NCBI GenBank assembly: GCA_030068525.1
Contig: JASJOS010000012.1
Location: 124,001-188,000, forward strand
DNA: 64,000 nucleotides
Reading direction: 5' to 3'
DNA from: Xanthocytophaga flava
GTDB taxonomy: Bacteria > Bacteroidota > Bacteroidia > Cytophagales > 172606-1
Positions within the stretch are counted from its first letter, which is position 1. The number at the start of each line of letters is the position of its first letter. Positions 1 through 8,675 of the stretch are shown piece after piece. A program made the position numbers and the translations under genes. The notes beneath the pieces were generated by a model. The model was not told where the DNA came from. It ran no database searches and saw only the letters and a program-made list of their open reading frames with translations.

Positions 1-648
1 AATTTTAATAATGCTGTCTGGAATGCAGGAAGTGGATATGAAACAGATAGTCTGGCCACGTTTAATGAATACATGACATGGGCTGTATATGATATCTATA
101 TTCGGAAGTTTTTCCCGGAAGTAGCCAATCAAGTATGCACCAACTGGACATTACAGAATGAAACAAGAGGATTTTATGCCAGCACCTTGTTTACTCAGGA
201 ATTAATTAATTTGTATGACCATCGCAAATCTGGCAAAAGGATCAAAGATCTGTATCCAGCATTACTCAAACGTCTTGGTAAACTCCAGCATACAATAAGT
301 AAACCACTCATAACTTACTGCAATCTCGATAACAAAACTATCTCTGATACATTAGCAGGGTACACGATACGATTTTCTGAGCCAATGCAAAATTCACCTT
401 CATTTGATATTATCAGAGTTATTGAACAAGATGGCAAATCCCGACAGCAGAAGTTCGAAATAACACAGCAGAAAAATTCACTACATTGGACAGAAAAAAA
501 TACAGAGCTACAGTTTACCTTACCACTGGTAAAAGGTCAACAGAACCGGCTTATTCTAAACTACGCATGGAAAGTCCGGACACCCTTGAAAAGTCGGAAA
601 GGAATTACGCTCAAACCCTACACATCCATTAAAACTACAGTACAATAA
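1..648 (+). CDS. C-terminal part of a DUF4932-like protein (5' end outside window)
   Basis: The reading frame is open from the first base (frame 1) and runs to the TAA at 646-648, so the gene starts upstream; the first in-window ATG at 73 is internal. The visible 215 residues have an aromatic-rich helical stretch (FNEYMTWAVYDIYIRKFF) followed by a beta-rich tail beginning around 'YTIRFSEPM', which looks like a bacterial Ig-like (Big_5 type) strand pattern. The arrangement is reminiscent of the C-terminal half of DUF4932 proteins, in which a zinc-protease-like HExxH would lie upstream of the visible part, but that portion is missing, so the family is a guess. It converges on the START-domain gene with only 2 bp between the stop codons. 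That this is a real partial gene is fairly sure; the function is not known. Confidence 0.6.
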   Translation, partial: NFNNAVWNAGSGYETDSLATFNEYMTWAVYDIYIRKFFPEVANQVCTNWTLQNETRGFYASTLFTQELINLYDHRKSGKRIKDLYPALLKRLGKLQHTISKPLITYCNLDNKTISDTLAGYTIRFSEPMQNSPSFDIIRVIEQDGKSRQQKFEITQQKNSLHWTEKNTELQFTLPLVKGQQNRLILNYAWKVRTPLKSRKGITLKPYTSIKTTVQ

Positions 649-650
649 AC

Positions 651-1385
651 TTATACAGGTTGTTTGATATACTCCAGCTTAGCAGTTCTATACTTCTGCA
701 TTTCAGCCAAGTGTCGCATACGTTCTATAGACCGATGAAAGCTTTGTACAGTGATGGAATTGACCAACCAGGCAGGTAAGGAAAGACCTTCTGGCTTTGC
801 ATGAAAAATATACTCCACCTTTACACCATTTTCTTCGGGTGTTAACATCCAGCTCCCTCCAGCCTGCAATACACGTGCTTTGTCTTTGTATTTTTTTATA
901 TAGGAGGGGGCATTTTTAATGTCTATAGTCACCTTTCCATCTGTACTCTGCGTCAGCACATTATGTGTAATTACATCCGCATTCTTAAAAGGCCAGGGAA
1001 TGCCTATTTCGGCATAAGTATACCAATCCTTATCATTTATGTTTTGTAGCGTTTCATATTTTACCACACGATCCATCCAGCGAGGAGAAGCAGAAGCATC
1101 TTTGATCAGCGCCACCATACCACAGAGTGTAGTAGAGATAGTGGTTACAGCCTTGACCTGTCTATACGAACTTCCTGAAGCAGCTTTCACATAGATCTGT
1201 ACCTGATTAGCATCTTTTTCCAGTTTCCAACCTGATTCCGTATCAGAAATAGGTAGTGGTTTTATCATATTATCTATGTCTCCGGTACCAGCTTTGGAGG
1301 AATGCTCCAGACATTCTGTTGCAACAGCAATAGACATCAATACTCCTAAACAAAGTCCAACAGGAATCATACAATTAAAATACAT
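651..1385 (-). CDS. START-domain (lipid-binding) secreted protein
   Basis: This 244-residue protein begins with an uncharged stretch (MIPVGLCLGVLMSIAVA) that looks like a signal peptide, so it is probably exported or anchored at the inner membrane. From about residue 50 to 235 it matches the START/polyketide-cyclase fold pattern: 'WKLEKDANQVQIYVK', a central 'SPRWMDRVVKYETL', then 'WPFKNADVI', 'GGSWMLTPEENGVKVEY' and a C-terminal amphipathic helix 'INSITVQSFHRSIERMRHL'-like segment. START domains bind a hydrophobic ligand such as a sterol or phospholipid in a deep pocket; the ligand here cannot be told. The ATG at 1385 is used; a second Met five codons on is equally possible. The upstream region carries hairpins and short repeats rather than a recognisable promoter. 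Confidence 0.8.
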   Translation of the reverse strand: MYFNCMIPVGLCLGVLMSIAVATECLEHSSKAGTGDIDNMIKPLPISDTESGWKLEKDANQVQIYVKAASGSSYRQVKAVTTISTTLCGMVALIKDASASPRWMDRVVKYETLQNINDKDWYTYAEIGIPWPFKNADVITHNVLTQSTDGKVTIDIKNAPSYIKKYKDKARVLQAGGSWMLTPEENGVKVEYIFHAKPEGLSLPAWLVNSITVQSFHRSIERMRHLAEMQKYRTAKLEYIKQPV

Positions 1386-1531
1386 TCTACAGTTTATACT
1401 AAAAAACGAATATACGTTACTTCTGGTACGAAAGAAGCAGTATGATTACATAAAAAACAAATGCCACTTCCCTATTCAAATGTGGAATTATATAAAAAGG
1501 TTTTTGAGAGGTTTAGTTCTTAAAAATGCAA

Positions 1532-1577
1532 TGCGCATACTTCGCGCCATTTTTATTGTTGACGTGAAGTATGCGCA
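1532..1577. repeat. Hairpin with TGCGCATACTTC arms
   Basis: TGCGCATACTTC (1532-1543) is repeated in inverted orientation as GAAGTATGCGCA (1566-1577), a perfect 12-bp stem with a 22-nt loop. The core TGCGCATA recurs near 30744 and, inverted, at 30961-30973 beside the same GGTCAAA-type repeats, so it may belong to a mobile-element remnant rather than act as a terminator. It has no T-tract on either side. Confidence 0.55.
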
Positions 1578-1590
1578 ACTGAAATAATAA

Positions 1591-1719
1591 TCGGAACTCC
1601 AGTCAAACAAAAGTTTGAACTAAATTCAGGTCAAAGGCAAAAGTGACCATTATCCGAATATTTCTGTAAAGTGATCGGTATTCTGGTCAAACACAAAAAC
1701 AATTCGAACTCAGGTCAAA
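1591..1719. repeat. Cluster of TCGGAATTCTGGTCAAA-like repeats (possible IS21-type end remnant)
   Basis: Four related units are visible: TCGGAACTCCAGTCAAA (1591-1607), TTCAGGTCAAA (1625-1635), TCGGTATTCTGGTCAAA (1675-1691) and TTCGAACTCAGGTCAAA (1703-1719). IS21-family elements are known to carry several short transposase-binding repeats at each end, and elements from Bacteroidota often have GGTCAA-type units; that resemblance is my inference. No transposase gene accompanies them. Confidence 0.45.
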
Positions 1720-1820
1720 AATGATTTGAAAGTAGATTACGGAACGCTATTGCTATTTTTCATTTATGAACAGAAATCCGTTCACAGGCAAGCTTGCCTG
1801 TTTTAAAACGCAGATAGTCA

Positions 1821-2306
1821 TTAGTGACCGAAAATATATTCACCCAGATTCCATAATGCCCAGATCAAAAATGTCAGAAAGGCTAGCAATATACAAGCAA
1901 CAATAATAATTATGCCTGTACCATTACCCTGATACTTTCCTTCCTGATAATGCTTTCTAAGCAAATTCAGGTTACGCTGATTAGATTTAAAACCAATATC
2001 AAACAAGTCCCCAAGCAATGGAATACTACCCAAGATAGAATCCAGCATTACATTTCCTGCCATCATCAGTACCACTTTCCGGCTCACCCCATGACGTGCC
2101 ATCATCAATACCATCATTCCGGAAATACCAAAGGTGATTAACTCCCCTATTCCAGGAATAAGACCGATAATAGGATCAAGGCCAAAGCGAATATTGGTAC
2201 CCGGAATACGGAAAGCATTATCCATGATGTGAGCAGTCGTTTCAATCCACTGAAGCTCCGGAACGTGCCTTACCACTTTTCCTGGTTGTACATATGTCGT
2301 TTTCAT
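1821..2306 (-). CDS. DUF4112 membrane protein
   Basis: The protein (about 161 residues) has the DUF4112 signature: a short charged N-terminus, 'WIETTAHIMDNAFRIPGTNIRFGLDPIIGLIPGIGE' and 'LDSILGSIPLLGDLFDIGFKSNQRN' around the centre, where two GxIPxxG/D turns flank a glycine- and methionine-rich membrane segment. A second long hydrophobic segment (GIIIIVACILLAFLTFLIWALW) closes the protein. It is a predicted inner-membrane protein of unknown function that is widespread in proteobacteria and Bacteroidota. Two start codons are possible, ATG 2312 (MTMKTTY) and ATG 2306 (MKTTY); I chose the second because the MKT start is more typical, but this is not decisive. It is divergent from the esterase gene. 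Confidence 0.8.
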   Translation of the reverse strand: MKTTYVQPGKVVRHVPELQWIETTAHIMDNAFRIPGTNIRFGLDPIIGLIPGIGELITFGISGMMVLMMARHGVSRKVVLMMAGNVMLDSILGSIPLLGDLFDIGFKSNQRNLNLLRKHYQEGKYQGNGTGIIIIVACILLAFLTFLIWALWNLGEYIFGH

Positions 2307-2512
2307 AGTCATTCTGATTTCTTGTTAATTAGTTACCGAAAAGCTATATAGAATTTCTTTTGCTCTCTTATACTCAAAGTAATACAGATACAAAACTTGT
2401 ACCAACTGATAGTAGTACATTCATACACTCTTGTAACCAGGTATCACATCCTGTAAACCAGATAGATTATTTTTTGCTTACCTTTCTTCATCCAACCATT
2501 TCACTAGATTCT

Positions 2513-3616
2513 ATGAACCACTCCAGAAAACAACAAAAATACTCACTCAGTTTTTTCATGGGTATACTAGTAGTGTATCTACTGCTTTCTCAACCAGCAT
2601 TTGCACAACTAGTAAGCGAGAAACCGTCTCCCTTTATTGAAAAGGAAATTGTCAACTGGGATTATCATTCCAAACAGGTGAATGATGATTTTACAATTTA
2701 TATACATTTTCCACCAGGATATGATACCTCTAAGATCAGTTATCCAGTCCTGTATATGACAGATGGGGATTGGAATATGACCGTTGCAATGAATTGCTTT
2801 AATATGTTGCGGCAAGATTATACTACAATAGAACCTCTAATTGTGGGAATTGGGTATGGTAGCCGCCCAAACAAACGGTCTCGCGACTTAAACCCTTCTA
2901 CAGGTGGACCTGCATTTCTGAAATTTATTACAGATGAAGTAATGCCTTTTGTAAAGAGTACCTATCGTATAACAGATAACAAAGCTTTGTATGGCTATTC
3001 GCTGGGAGGCATGTTTACTACCTATGTACTTTTCACCTATCCGGAATTGTTTAATATGATCTTTATAGGTGCACCTGGTAATAACGGAAATGAATTACTT
3101 GCACCAGCTCAGAAATACTTTGCCAGTCATACAGACCTGAAAAGTAAAGTATTTGTAGGAGTTGGTTCCTATGAACATGAAACTACTGCCAATATCGAAA
3201 AATTCAAAGCATACTTGTTGAAACAAAACTGTAAACAACTGGAACTGGAAACTGCCATTACACCCAATGCCGGGCATGGTGCAGCCTTGGCTCAGGTTAT
3301 GCAGAATGCTATTGCCTTTGCTTATTGTAAGAAACATAAACCTATAGCAGTACCGGCCAAAACACTGCAAAAATATGCAGGAACGTATATCCTCGAAAGC
3401 GAACCGAATGAAAAGTATACTGTATTCGTTCAAAATGAGAAGCTGTATTTTAAATCAGGTCAGAGCCCAACACAACTTGTGCCCTATACCAAAAATGGAT
3501 TTTTTATGTATGAAAATCAGAAAGGTACATTCACTTTCAAAGAAGAAGCCGGAAAAATGTCTGTTGTATATGAGGAAACAAATCAGAAACCAACCTGGCT
3601 GAAAAAAATCAACTGA
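2513..3616 (+). CDS. Secreted alpha/beta-hydrolase, enterochelin esterase (Fes/IroE)-like
   Basis: The frame is open from 2360, but the start is placed at ATG 2513 because a classic signal peptide follows (basic MNHSRKQQK, then FFMGILVVYLLLSQPAFA, cleavage near AFA-Q). The mature protein is an esterase-D/Fes-type alpha/beta hydrolase: 'YPVLYMTDGDWN' (strand with oxyanion region), 'IVGIGYG', the nucleophile elbow GYSLGG, and a late His in 'NAGHG'. The last 70 residues form a small beta domain ('YAGTYILESEPNEKYTVFVQNEKLYF') like the lipocalin-like tails seen on other Bacteroidota esterases and beta-lactamases. Substrate is unknown; family members hydrolyse siderophore esters, acetyl or feruloyl esters. 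No siderophore genes are nearby, so a general carboxylesterase is more likely. Confidence 0.8.
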   Translation: MNHSRKQQKYSLSFFMGILVVYLLLSQPAFAQLVSEKPSPFIEKEIVNWDYHSKQVNDDFTIYIHFPPGYDTSKISYPVLYMTDGDWNMTVAMNCFNMLRQDYTTIEPLIVGIGYGSRPNKRSRDLNPSTGGPAFLKFITDEVMPFVKSTYRITDNKALYGYSLGGMFTTYVLFTYPELFNMIFIGAPGNNGNELLAPAQKYFASHTDLKSKVFVGVGSYEHETTANIEKFKAYLLKQNCKQLELETAITPNAGHGAALAQVMQNAIAFAYCKKHKPIAVPAKTLQKYAGTYILESEPNEKYTVFVQNEKLYFKSGQSPTQLVPYTKNGFFMYENQKGTFTFKEEAGKMSVVYEETNQKPTWLKKIN

Positions 3617-3757
3617 TGTATTTGGTCTTGATATTCAGGGAAAATAGGAAAAGGTAAGAGAAAAAACAAAATACAAATATGGTAAGCCAGAAAAAGTTTT
3701 CTTTCTTTGAAGCACAAGAACATTTTTTAGAAACCAGAAAACAAACCAATTGTTAAA

Positions 3758-4438
3758 ATGAAACTTACCTATTATGGTCATTCCTGTTTCTCAGTAGTAG
3801 CAGGAGGCAAACACATTTTATTTGATCCCTTCATTTCAGGCAATGAACTGGCCAAAAACATTCAGGTGGACCAGATACAGGCTGATTATATATTTGTATC
3901 CCATGGACACTTTGATCATATGCTGGATGCTGTCAGTATTGCCAATCGTACAGGTGCAACTATAGTAGGTAGCTGGGAACTCTACACCTATTTTGGTCAA
4001 CAAGGTGTAAAGAATGTACATCCCCTGAATCCAGGAGGTAAAGTAAGTTTCGACTTTGGAACCGTAAAAGCGTTTGGAGCACAACATTCCAGCAGTTTTC
4101 AGGATGGTAACTATGCTGGTGTAGCCAGCGGATTTGCCCTAAAAACTTCTGATGGTAACTTCTACTATAGTGGTGATACAGGTCTTACACTAGATATGAC
4201 CTTAGTAGCTAAATGGGTAAAACTGGATTTTGCTGTCCTTCCTATAGGTGATGTACTGACTATGGGTGTAGAAGATGCGATACAAGCGGCACAATTTGTA
4301 GAAACTAAAACTGTGGTAGGTGTTCACTACGATACCTGGGGATTTATCAACCTCAACCAAGCTACTGCAAAAGAACAATTTACAACAGTTGGTCTGAAGC
4401 TGCATCTGCCTGCTATTGGTGAAAGTATTGATATTTAA
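3758..4438 (+). CDS. Metal-dependent hydrolase, UPF0173 / metallo-beta-lactamase fold
   Basis: A 226-residue cytoplasmic protein without signal peptide. It carries the metallo-beta-lactamase-fold ligands in the UPF0173 arrangement: start 'MKLTYYGHSCF', 'ILFDPFISGN', the metal motif SHGHFDHM (HxHxDH), 'FYYSGDTGL' with the bridging Asp, and a C-terminal His in 'VVGVHYDTWG'. Length and start fit the family exactly. UPF0173 proteins are related to the ribonuclease Z/UlaG group; the substrate is not established. It appears to be a single-gene unit closed by the strong terminator at 4454-4500. Confidence 0.88.
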   Translation: MKLTYYGHSCFSVVAGGKHILFDPFISGNELAKNIQVDQIQADYIFVSHGHFDHMLDAVSIANRTGATIVGSWELYTYFGQQGVKNVHPLNPGGKVSFDFGTVKAFGAQHSSSFQDGNYAGVASGFALKTSDGNFYYSGDTGLTLDMTLVAKWVKLDFAVLPIGDVLTMGVEDAIQAAQFVETKTVVGVHYDTWGFINLNQATAKEQFTTVGLKLHLPAIGESIDI

Positions 4439-4453
4439 AATCTTTTATAGACT

Positions 4454-4500
4454 AAGTGACCTTATAATAAGCATGTATTTATTATAAGGTCACTTTTTTT
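4454..4500 (+). terminator. Rho-independent terminator
   Basis: AAGTGACCTTATAATAA and its complement TTATTATAAGGTCACTT form a 17-bp stem with a short loop, followed by eight T residues. It lies 16 bp past the stop of the UPF0173 hydrolase. Confidence 0.9.
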
Positions 4501-4679
4501 TAACCTGTCATCTTTTGAATAGTTTCCATTCATTTTCTCCTTCACATTCTCATCATAAAATACGCACAAAGTTGCTTTTTCCATAAAACATGTAAGAAAC
4601 TCATTTACAACGTATTTTTTCTCTAAAATTCTCACAATACATTTACTTACATCAAATTCGATATAAGTAAAAGATATAC

Positions 4680-7600
4680 ATGATTCAATATTTACACATC
4701 TGCTTTAAACGTTCACATTGCATTCTTTCAATAGTTGCCATTCTTTTTTTTCAATCACTTGTTGGTAGTGGTCAGGATTTCATTTGGACAAAACAAGCAG
4801 GCGGGACAGGTGATGATCTTGGAATTGAAATAGCAGTTGATGACCTGGGTAACTCTTATGTTACAGGTCAAATTCAAGGAAGTACTATGTTTGGAACAAC
4901 CAATTTAGTTAGTGCTGGAGGGAATGATATATTTATTGCCAAATATGATCCTAGTGGAAATGTTTTATGGGCTATTCGTGCAGGAGGAACCAGTAATGAT
5001 GATGTCAGAGGAATGAATATTGACAAAAATGGGAATTGTGTTATCACAGGGAGTTTCAGAGGAAGTGCAAAATTTGGCACAACAACCATAACAGCATACA
5101 ATGATAGCTGGAGCGACATGTTTTTGGCTAAAATAGACCCAAATGGAAACTTTCTATGGGCAAAAAATGCAGCTACAGATCCTGAAAATCAAGGTGGATA
5201 TGGGCTTGAAATTGATAAAGATGGATCTATTTATGTTTCTGGTGTATTTACAGCAAGTGCATCATTCAGTTCTATTAAATTAATAAGTCAGGGAGGATCT
5301 GATATTTTCTTAGCTAAATTTGATGCAACTGGTAATATCATTTGGGTAAAAGGAGCTGGTGGAAATGGTGGGGTTGGATATGAACTAGGACGAGATGTCG
5401 CTCTTGATGTGAATGGGAACTGTTATCTGACTGGAGGTTTCCAAAACACAGCTAAATTTGGAACAAGTATTACCCTAACAAGTGCAGGTGGAACCAATGA
5501 TATCTTTCTGGCAAAATATGATTCGAATGGAAATGTTTTGTGGGCAAAAAGAGCAGGTGGAAATGGGGGTGATATTGGTCAAAGTCTTACAACAGATATA
5601 TCAGGAAACGTCTTTTTAACTGGACGTTTTTCAAATACTTCAAATTTTGGAGGAATTAATCTTACTAGTTTAGGTAGCTTTGATGGATTTATTGCTAAAT
5701 ATACACCAGATGGATCGGTAACTTGGGCACAGAAAGTGGGTAGTCCCAATGCCGATTTCGGCCAAGGGATTGTGGTAGATGCAGGCGGAAATTGTTTTAT
5801 TGCGGGACAATATAGTGGCAATACAATCCTCAATTGTGCTACAATTAGCAATAAAGGACAAGGTGATATGTATGTTGCCAAATATGATCCGGATGGAAAT
5901 ATCTTATGGGCACAAAATGCTGGTGGTACTGCGGATGATGCAGGATATTCTTTGGGAATTGACAAAACAGGGAATTGTTATATAACTGGAAGTTTTGCCA
6001 GTTCTCCTGCTACTTTTGGAGAGTCTAGCTTTACCAATAAAGGTAATCAGGATATCTTTGTTGCTAAACTCTTTTCTGTTCCAAACTCGATCACCCTTTC
6101 AGATGCCAACCCGGTCTGTCCATATACATCTTTTTCAGTCAGTTTTGCCATAAGTTGTGCAGCTTCCTCTCAAACATATTCTGTTCAACTATCAGAGCCA
6201 AACTCTTCTAACTTTCCCGTTACTCCTCAGATTATCGGAACAGGAACAAGCTCACCTATTACAGTAACTTTACCAACTGGATTACAACCAGGTAATTATT
6301 TTATACGTGTTGTATCTTCCAATGGAACAATATCTAACATCGTGCCATTACAGGTGCAAGTTGCAGCTTCTTCGGTTGCTATTCAAGCCAGTGACCTGGG
6401 ACCTTGTGGAAGCACAAGTATTGATTTTTCATTGACAACAACCAATACGGGTAGTTCTCCCACCTATTCATGGTCTGTCAAAATTGATGATGTTATCCAA
6501 TCAGCCACAAGTACATCTGACAAACTCTCATTTGCTTTACCACAAACAACAGAAGGTTATACGCTGGAAGTTTCTGTTATCATGAAATCCAGCAATGCCT
6601 GTACTGTTCCGGTTACAGATACATGGAAAATGTATATTGATAAATTTCCTTCTCTAGTTCTTAATTCACTCAATCCGGTTTGTCAGCAAGGTACTTTAAG
6701 TTTAGCCTTTTCAACCAGTTGTTCACCTAATTCCGGGGTGGCCTATACCGCTCAACTCTCACCAGTTGGCACTAATTCATTTCAGGATATTGCAACTGGC
6801 TCTGGTAGTCCGATTTCCGGAATACAACTCAACAACCTTTCTCCTGGACTATATAAAGTTCGTATCAAATCTTCTACAGGATTACAATCCAATGAGGTAG
6901 ACTTAGTCATTCTCTCAGTTGACAAAGCCGATGTTGCATTACAGGAAAAACGAGTGAATACATGTACAGATGAAACTGTAACTGTAAAGACAACAGCACC
7001 TCAGACAGGTGCCCTATTTCAATGGCAGCTCAATGGAAACAATACTGGTGAGACTACATCAGCAGATTCTCTGGTATTACCATCCTTTGCAGACATAAAT
7101 AAGGATACTACCCTTCTGGTTAGTGTTTATGTAACATTTCCAAATTCGTGTATACAATCAGATACGGCTCAGTTAGTAGTTACCTATTATCCGGCACTAA
7201 CTATTACATGTTCAATACCTGATACCATTGATATAGATGTTCCCACTCCGTTTATAACCTCTACTTCAAAGGGCAAACCTCCTTATAAAATAAACTGGAG
7301 CCTGGACCCTACTGGTAAATTACTATTTGTTCGTTCTGATACAGCCATGCTTTCGTTTCAGGAGGAGGGAATATCTTTTGTGTCTGCAACTGTGAAAGAT
7401 GAAAGGGGTTGTGAGGTTACTTGCAGCAAATATGTCTACATCAATGCCCCAATTGGCACTATTCCCAATGTATTTACTCCTAATTATGATGAGTTCAACA
7501 AACGATTTACTATAAATTATAAAGGAAAAAGAAAATTCAAGATGGAAATCTACAATCGCTGGGGTAGATTGATAACAACAGTACATGATGGAGTATACGG

Positions 7601-7712
7601 ATGGGATGGAGGCAATTGTACCTCTGGCATTTACTATTATCAGATCCAGGTTGGAGAACAATCTTTCAAAGGATGGGTGCATCTTTTACGGGATGCAGAA
7701 CAAAACCCATAA
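4680..7712 (+). CDS. Secreted SBBP-repeat propeller protein with T9SS type B sorting domain
   Basis: A 1010-residue protein opening with a signal peptide (hydrophobic CILSIVAILFFQSLVG, cleavage near GSG-Q). Residues about 33-470 are seven repeats of roughly 60 residues, each with the pattern D.xGNxYxTGxF...FG...L...GGxDIFxAKYDxxGNxLWAxxAGG, which is the SBBP (beta-propeller) repeat; seven units would make one closed propeller. Residues about 475-910 are Ig/PKD-like strands with paired cysteines ('PVCPYTSFSVSF', 'GPCGSTSIDF', 'NPVCQQGTLSL'). The last 85 residues are the gliding-motility-associated CHU_C domain ('PNVFTPNYDEFNKRF', 'IYNRWGRLI', 'GWDGGNCTSGIYYYQI'), the type B signal for the type IX secretion system. 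It should be exported across the outer membrane and retained at the surface or released. Ligand unknown. It stands alone between two hairpins. Confidence 0.88.
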   Translation: MIQYLHICFKRSHCILSIVAILFFQSLVGSGQDFIWTKQAGGTGDDLGIEIAVDDLGNSYVTGQIQGSTMFGTTNLVSAGGNDIFIAKYDPSGNVLWAIRAGGTSNDDVRGMNIDKNGNCVITGSFRGSAKFGTTTITAYNDSWSDMFLAKIDPNGNFLWAKNAATDPENQGGYGLEIDKDGSIYVSGVFTASASFSSIKLISQGGSDIFLAKFDATGNIIWVKGAGGNGGVGYELGRDVALDVNGNCYLTGGFQNTAKFGTSITLTSAGGTNDIFLAKYDSNGNVLWAKRAGGNGGDIGQSLTTDISGNVFLTGRFSNTSNFGGINLTSLGSFDGFIAKYTPDGSVTWAQKVGSPNADFGQGIVVDAGGNCFIAGQYSGNTILNCATISNKGQGDMYVAKYDPDGNILWAQNAGGTADDAGYSLGIDKTGNCYITGSFASSPATFGESSFTNKGNQDIFVAKLFSVPNSITLSDANPVCPYTSFSVSFAISCAASSQTYSVQLSEPNSSNFPVTPQIIGTGTSSPITVTLPTGLQPGNYFIRVVSSNGTISNIVPLQVQVAASSVAIQASDLGPCGSTSIDFSLTTTNTGSSPTYSWSVKIDDVIQSATSTSDKLSFALPQTTEGYTLEVSVIMKSSNACTVPVTDTWKMYIDKFPSLVLNSLNPVCQQGTLSLAFSTSCSPNSGVAYTAQLSPVGTNSFQDIATGSGSPISGIQLNNLSPGLYKVRIKSSTGLQSNEVDLVILSVDKADVALQEKRVNTCTDETVTVKTTAPQTGALFQWQLNGNNTGETTSADSLVLPSFADINKDTTLLVSVYVTFPNSCIQSDTAQLVVTYYPALTITCSIPDTIDIDVPTPFITSTSKGKPPYKINWSLDPTGKLLFVRSDTAMLSFQEEGISFVSATVKDERGCEVTCSKYVYINAPIGTIPNVFTPNYDEFNKRFTINYKGKRKFKMEIYNRWGRLITTVHDGVYGWDGGNCTSGIYYYQIQVGEQSFKGWVHLLRDAEQNP

Positions 7713-7723
7713 AATCTCTTGAG

Positions 7724-7766
7724 GATTAGTATCTTTGACACCTAATCAAGATACTAATCTTTATTT
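7724..7766 (+). terminator. Terminator hairpin
   Basis: GATTAGTATCTT (7724-7735) pairs perfectly with AAGATACTAATC (7748-7759) over a 12-nt loop and is followed by TTTATTT. It ends the propeller gene; its tail lies only a few bases before the cupin start codon at 7770, so the cupin either is read from a promoter inside this hairpin region or depends on read-through. Confidence 0.75.
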
Positions 7767-7769
7767 CAT

Positions 7770-8096
7770 ATGTCCTTCATTGACCTTTCCGCACAATCTG
7801 AAAAAACAATCTTTGATGGCTTCTTTGCTAAATTTATTCACACTGACCAAATAACCATTGCCTACGTTCGCATTGAAGAAGGCAAATTTCTACCACCTCA
7901 CTCCCATCCACAGGAACAGATTACTACAGTAATATCTGGTGAACTGGAGATGACTGTCGGAGATGAAACTCAGGTATTAAAAGAAGGTCAGGTAGGGGTT
8001 ATACCAAGCAATGTAGTTCATTCTGGCAAAGCACTTACACCCTGTTATGTGATTGATGTGTTCAATCCTGTTCGGGAAGATTTTAAGAAGTTGTAG
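7770..8096 (+). CDS. Small cupin-domain protein
   Basis: A 108-residue single-domain cupin. Cupin motif 1 is 'PPHSHPQEQITTVISGELEMTVGDE' in split form (metal ligands H-x-H and the following Gln/Glu), and motif 2 is 'GVIPSNVVHSG' with the last metal-ligand His. No other domain is present, and the protein is cytoplasmic. Small cupins of this type bind a divalent metal and act as dioxygenases, isomerases or sugar/pectin-degradation accessory proteins (KdgF-like); the specific reaction cannot be read from the sequence. The start ATG at 7770 lies ten bases after the terminator-like hairpin. Confidence 0.8.
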   Translation: MSFIDLSAQSEKTIFDGFFAKFIHTDQITIAYVRIEEGKFLPPHSHPQEQITTVISGELEMTVGDETQVLKEGQVGVIPSNVVHSGKALTPCYVIDVFNPVREDFKKL

Positions 8097-8111
8097 TGAA
8101 AAGAAGTAGTA

Positions 8112-8657
8112 TTACTGCTTCTTTTCGCGGATTGTTTTTACAATTCGTACTGCCATCATAATCAGTACAGCAAAGGCAATAAGCCCTACTACTCCCCATA
8201 CCCAATCCAGTGTATTTTTCAAAACAACGAGAAATACAATAGCAAACAGGAAAATAGTTGCAACCTCATTGTAAAGTCGTAGTTGTAGGGAGGAGAACCG
8301 GAATTTGCCTGAACGCAATTCGTAGATCAGCTTGCGGCAAAAGAAATGATAAACCAGTAATCCTACCACAAAGGCCAGTTTTAGATGCAACCAGCCATGT
8401 GCAGCAAAGCTATCCCACCAGGTCCAATAAACTAACCCTGCTCCCGATAATACAGTAAGCCACATAGCAGGTACCATAATTGCATTAAACAATACTCGTT
8501 CCATTTTCTGAAACTGAGCCTGAATGATATCTCGTTCCAAATCTGGTTTCTGATTAGCCTCGGTATGATATACAAAAAGGCGAGGCAGATAAAACAAGCC
8601 AGCAAACCAGCTGACCACAAAAATAATATGAATAGCCTTGAGGTGTTCGTATTGCAT
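8112..8657 (-). CDS. hemJ: Protoporphyrinogen IX oxidase HemJ (CopD/UPF0093 family)
   Basis: A 181-residue integral membrane protein with four to five hydrophobic segments. It has the HemJ signature: 'KAIHIIFVVSWFAGLFYLPRLFVYH' near the N-terminus with the invariant His, 'QFQKMERVLFNAIMVPAMWLT', and 'GWLHLKLAFVVGLLVYHFFCRKLI' carrying the second conserved His and HLKL. HemJ oxidises protoporphyrinogen IX to protoporphyrin IX in the penultimate step of haem synthesis in many bacteria lacking HemG/HemY. It follows the SUI1 gene by 18 bp on the same strand and is probably cotranscribed with it. CopD-like copper proteins share the fold, but length and motifs favour HemJ. Confidence 0.85.
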   Translation of the reverse strand: MQYEHLKAIHIIFVVSWFAGLFYLPRLFVYHTEANQKPDLERDIIQAQFQKMERVLFNAIMVPAMWLTVLSGAGLVYWTWWDSFAAHGWLHLKLAFVVGLLVYHFFCRKLIYELRSGKFRFSSLQLRLYNEVATIFLFAIVFLVVLKNTLDWVWGVVGLIAFAVLIMMAVRIVKTIREKKQ

Positions 8658-8675
8658 GCGTTTGGTACAGATGCC

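Larger units (their letters stand above)
1386..1820. other. 435-bp gene-free region rich in short repeats
   Basis: No convincing gene lies between the START-domain gene and the DUF4112 gene. The stretch holds a 12-bp-arm hairpin (1532-1577) and four copies of a short repeat ending in GGTCAAA or GTCAAA (1591-1719), described separately. A plus-strand frame reaching to 1587 is antisense to the START gene and has no family resemblance. Confidence 0.6.

Noticed and set aside
1276-1587. Plus-strand 103-codon frame
   Set aside because: Its first third is antisense to the START-domain gene and the rest covers a hairpin; no family resemblance or ribosome-binding site.
5579-5965. Minus-strand 128-codon frame inside the propeller protein gene
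   Set aside because: It follows from the repetitive coding pattern of the SBBP repeats on the other strand; no independent signal.
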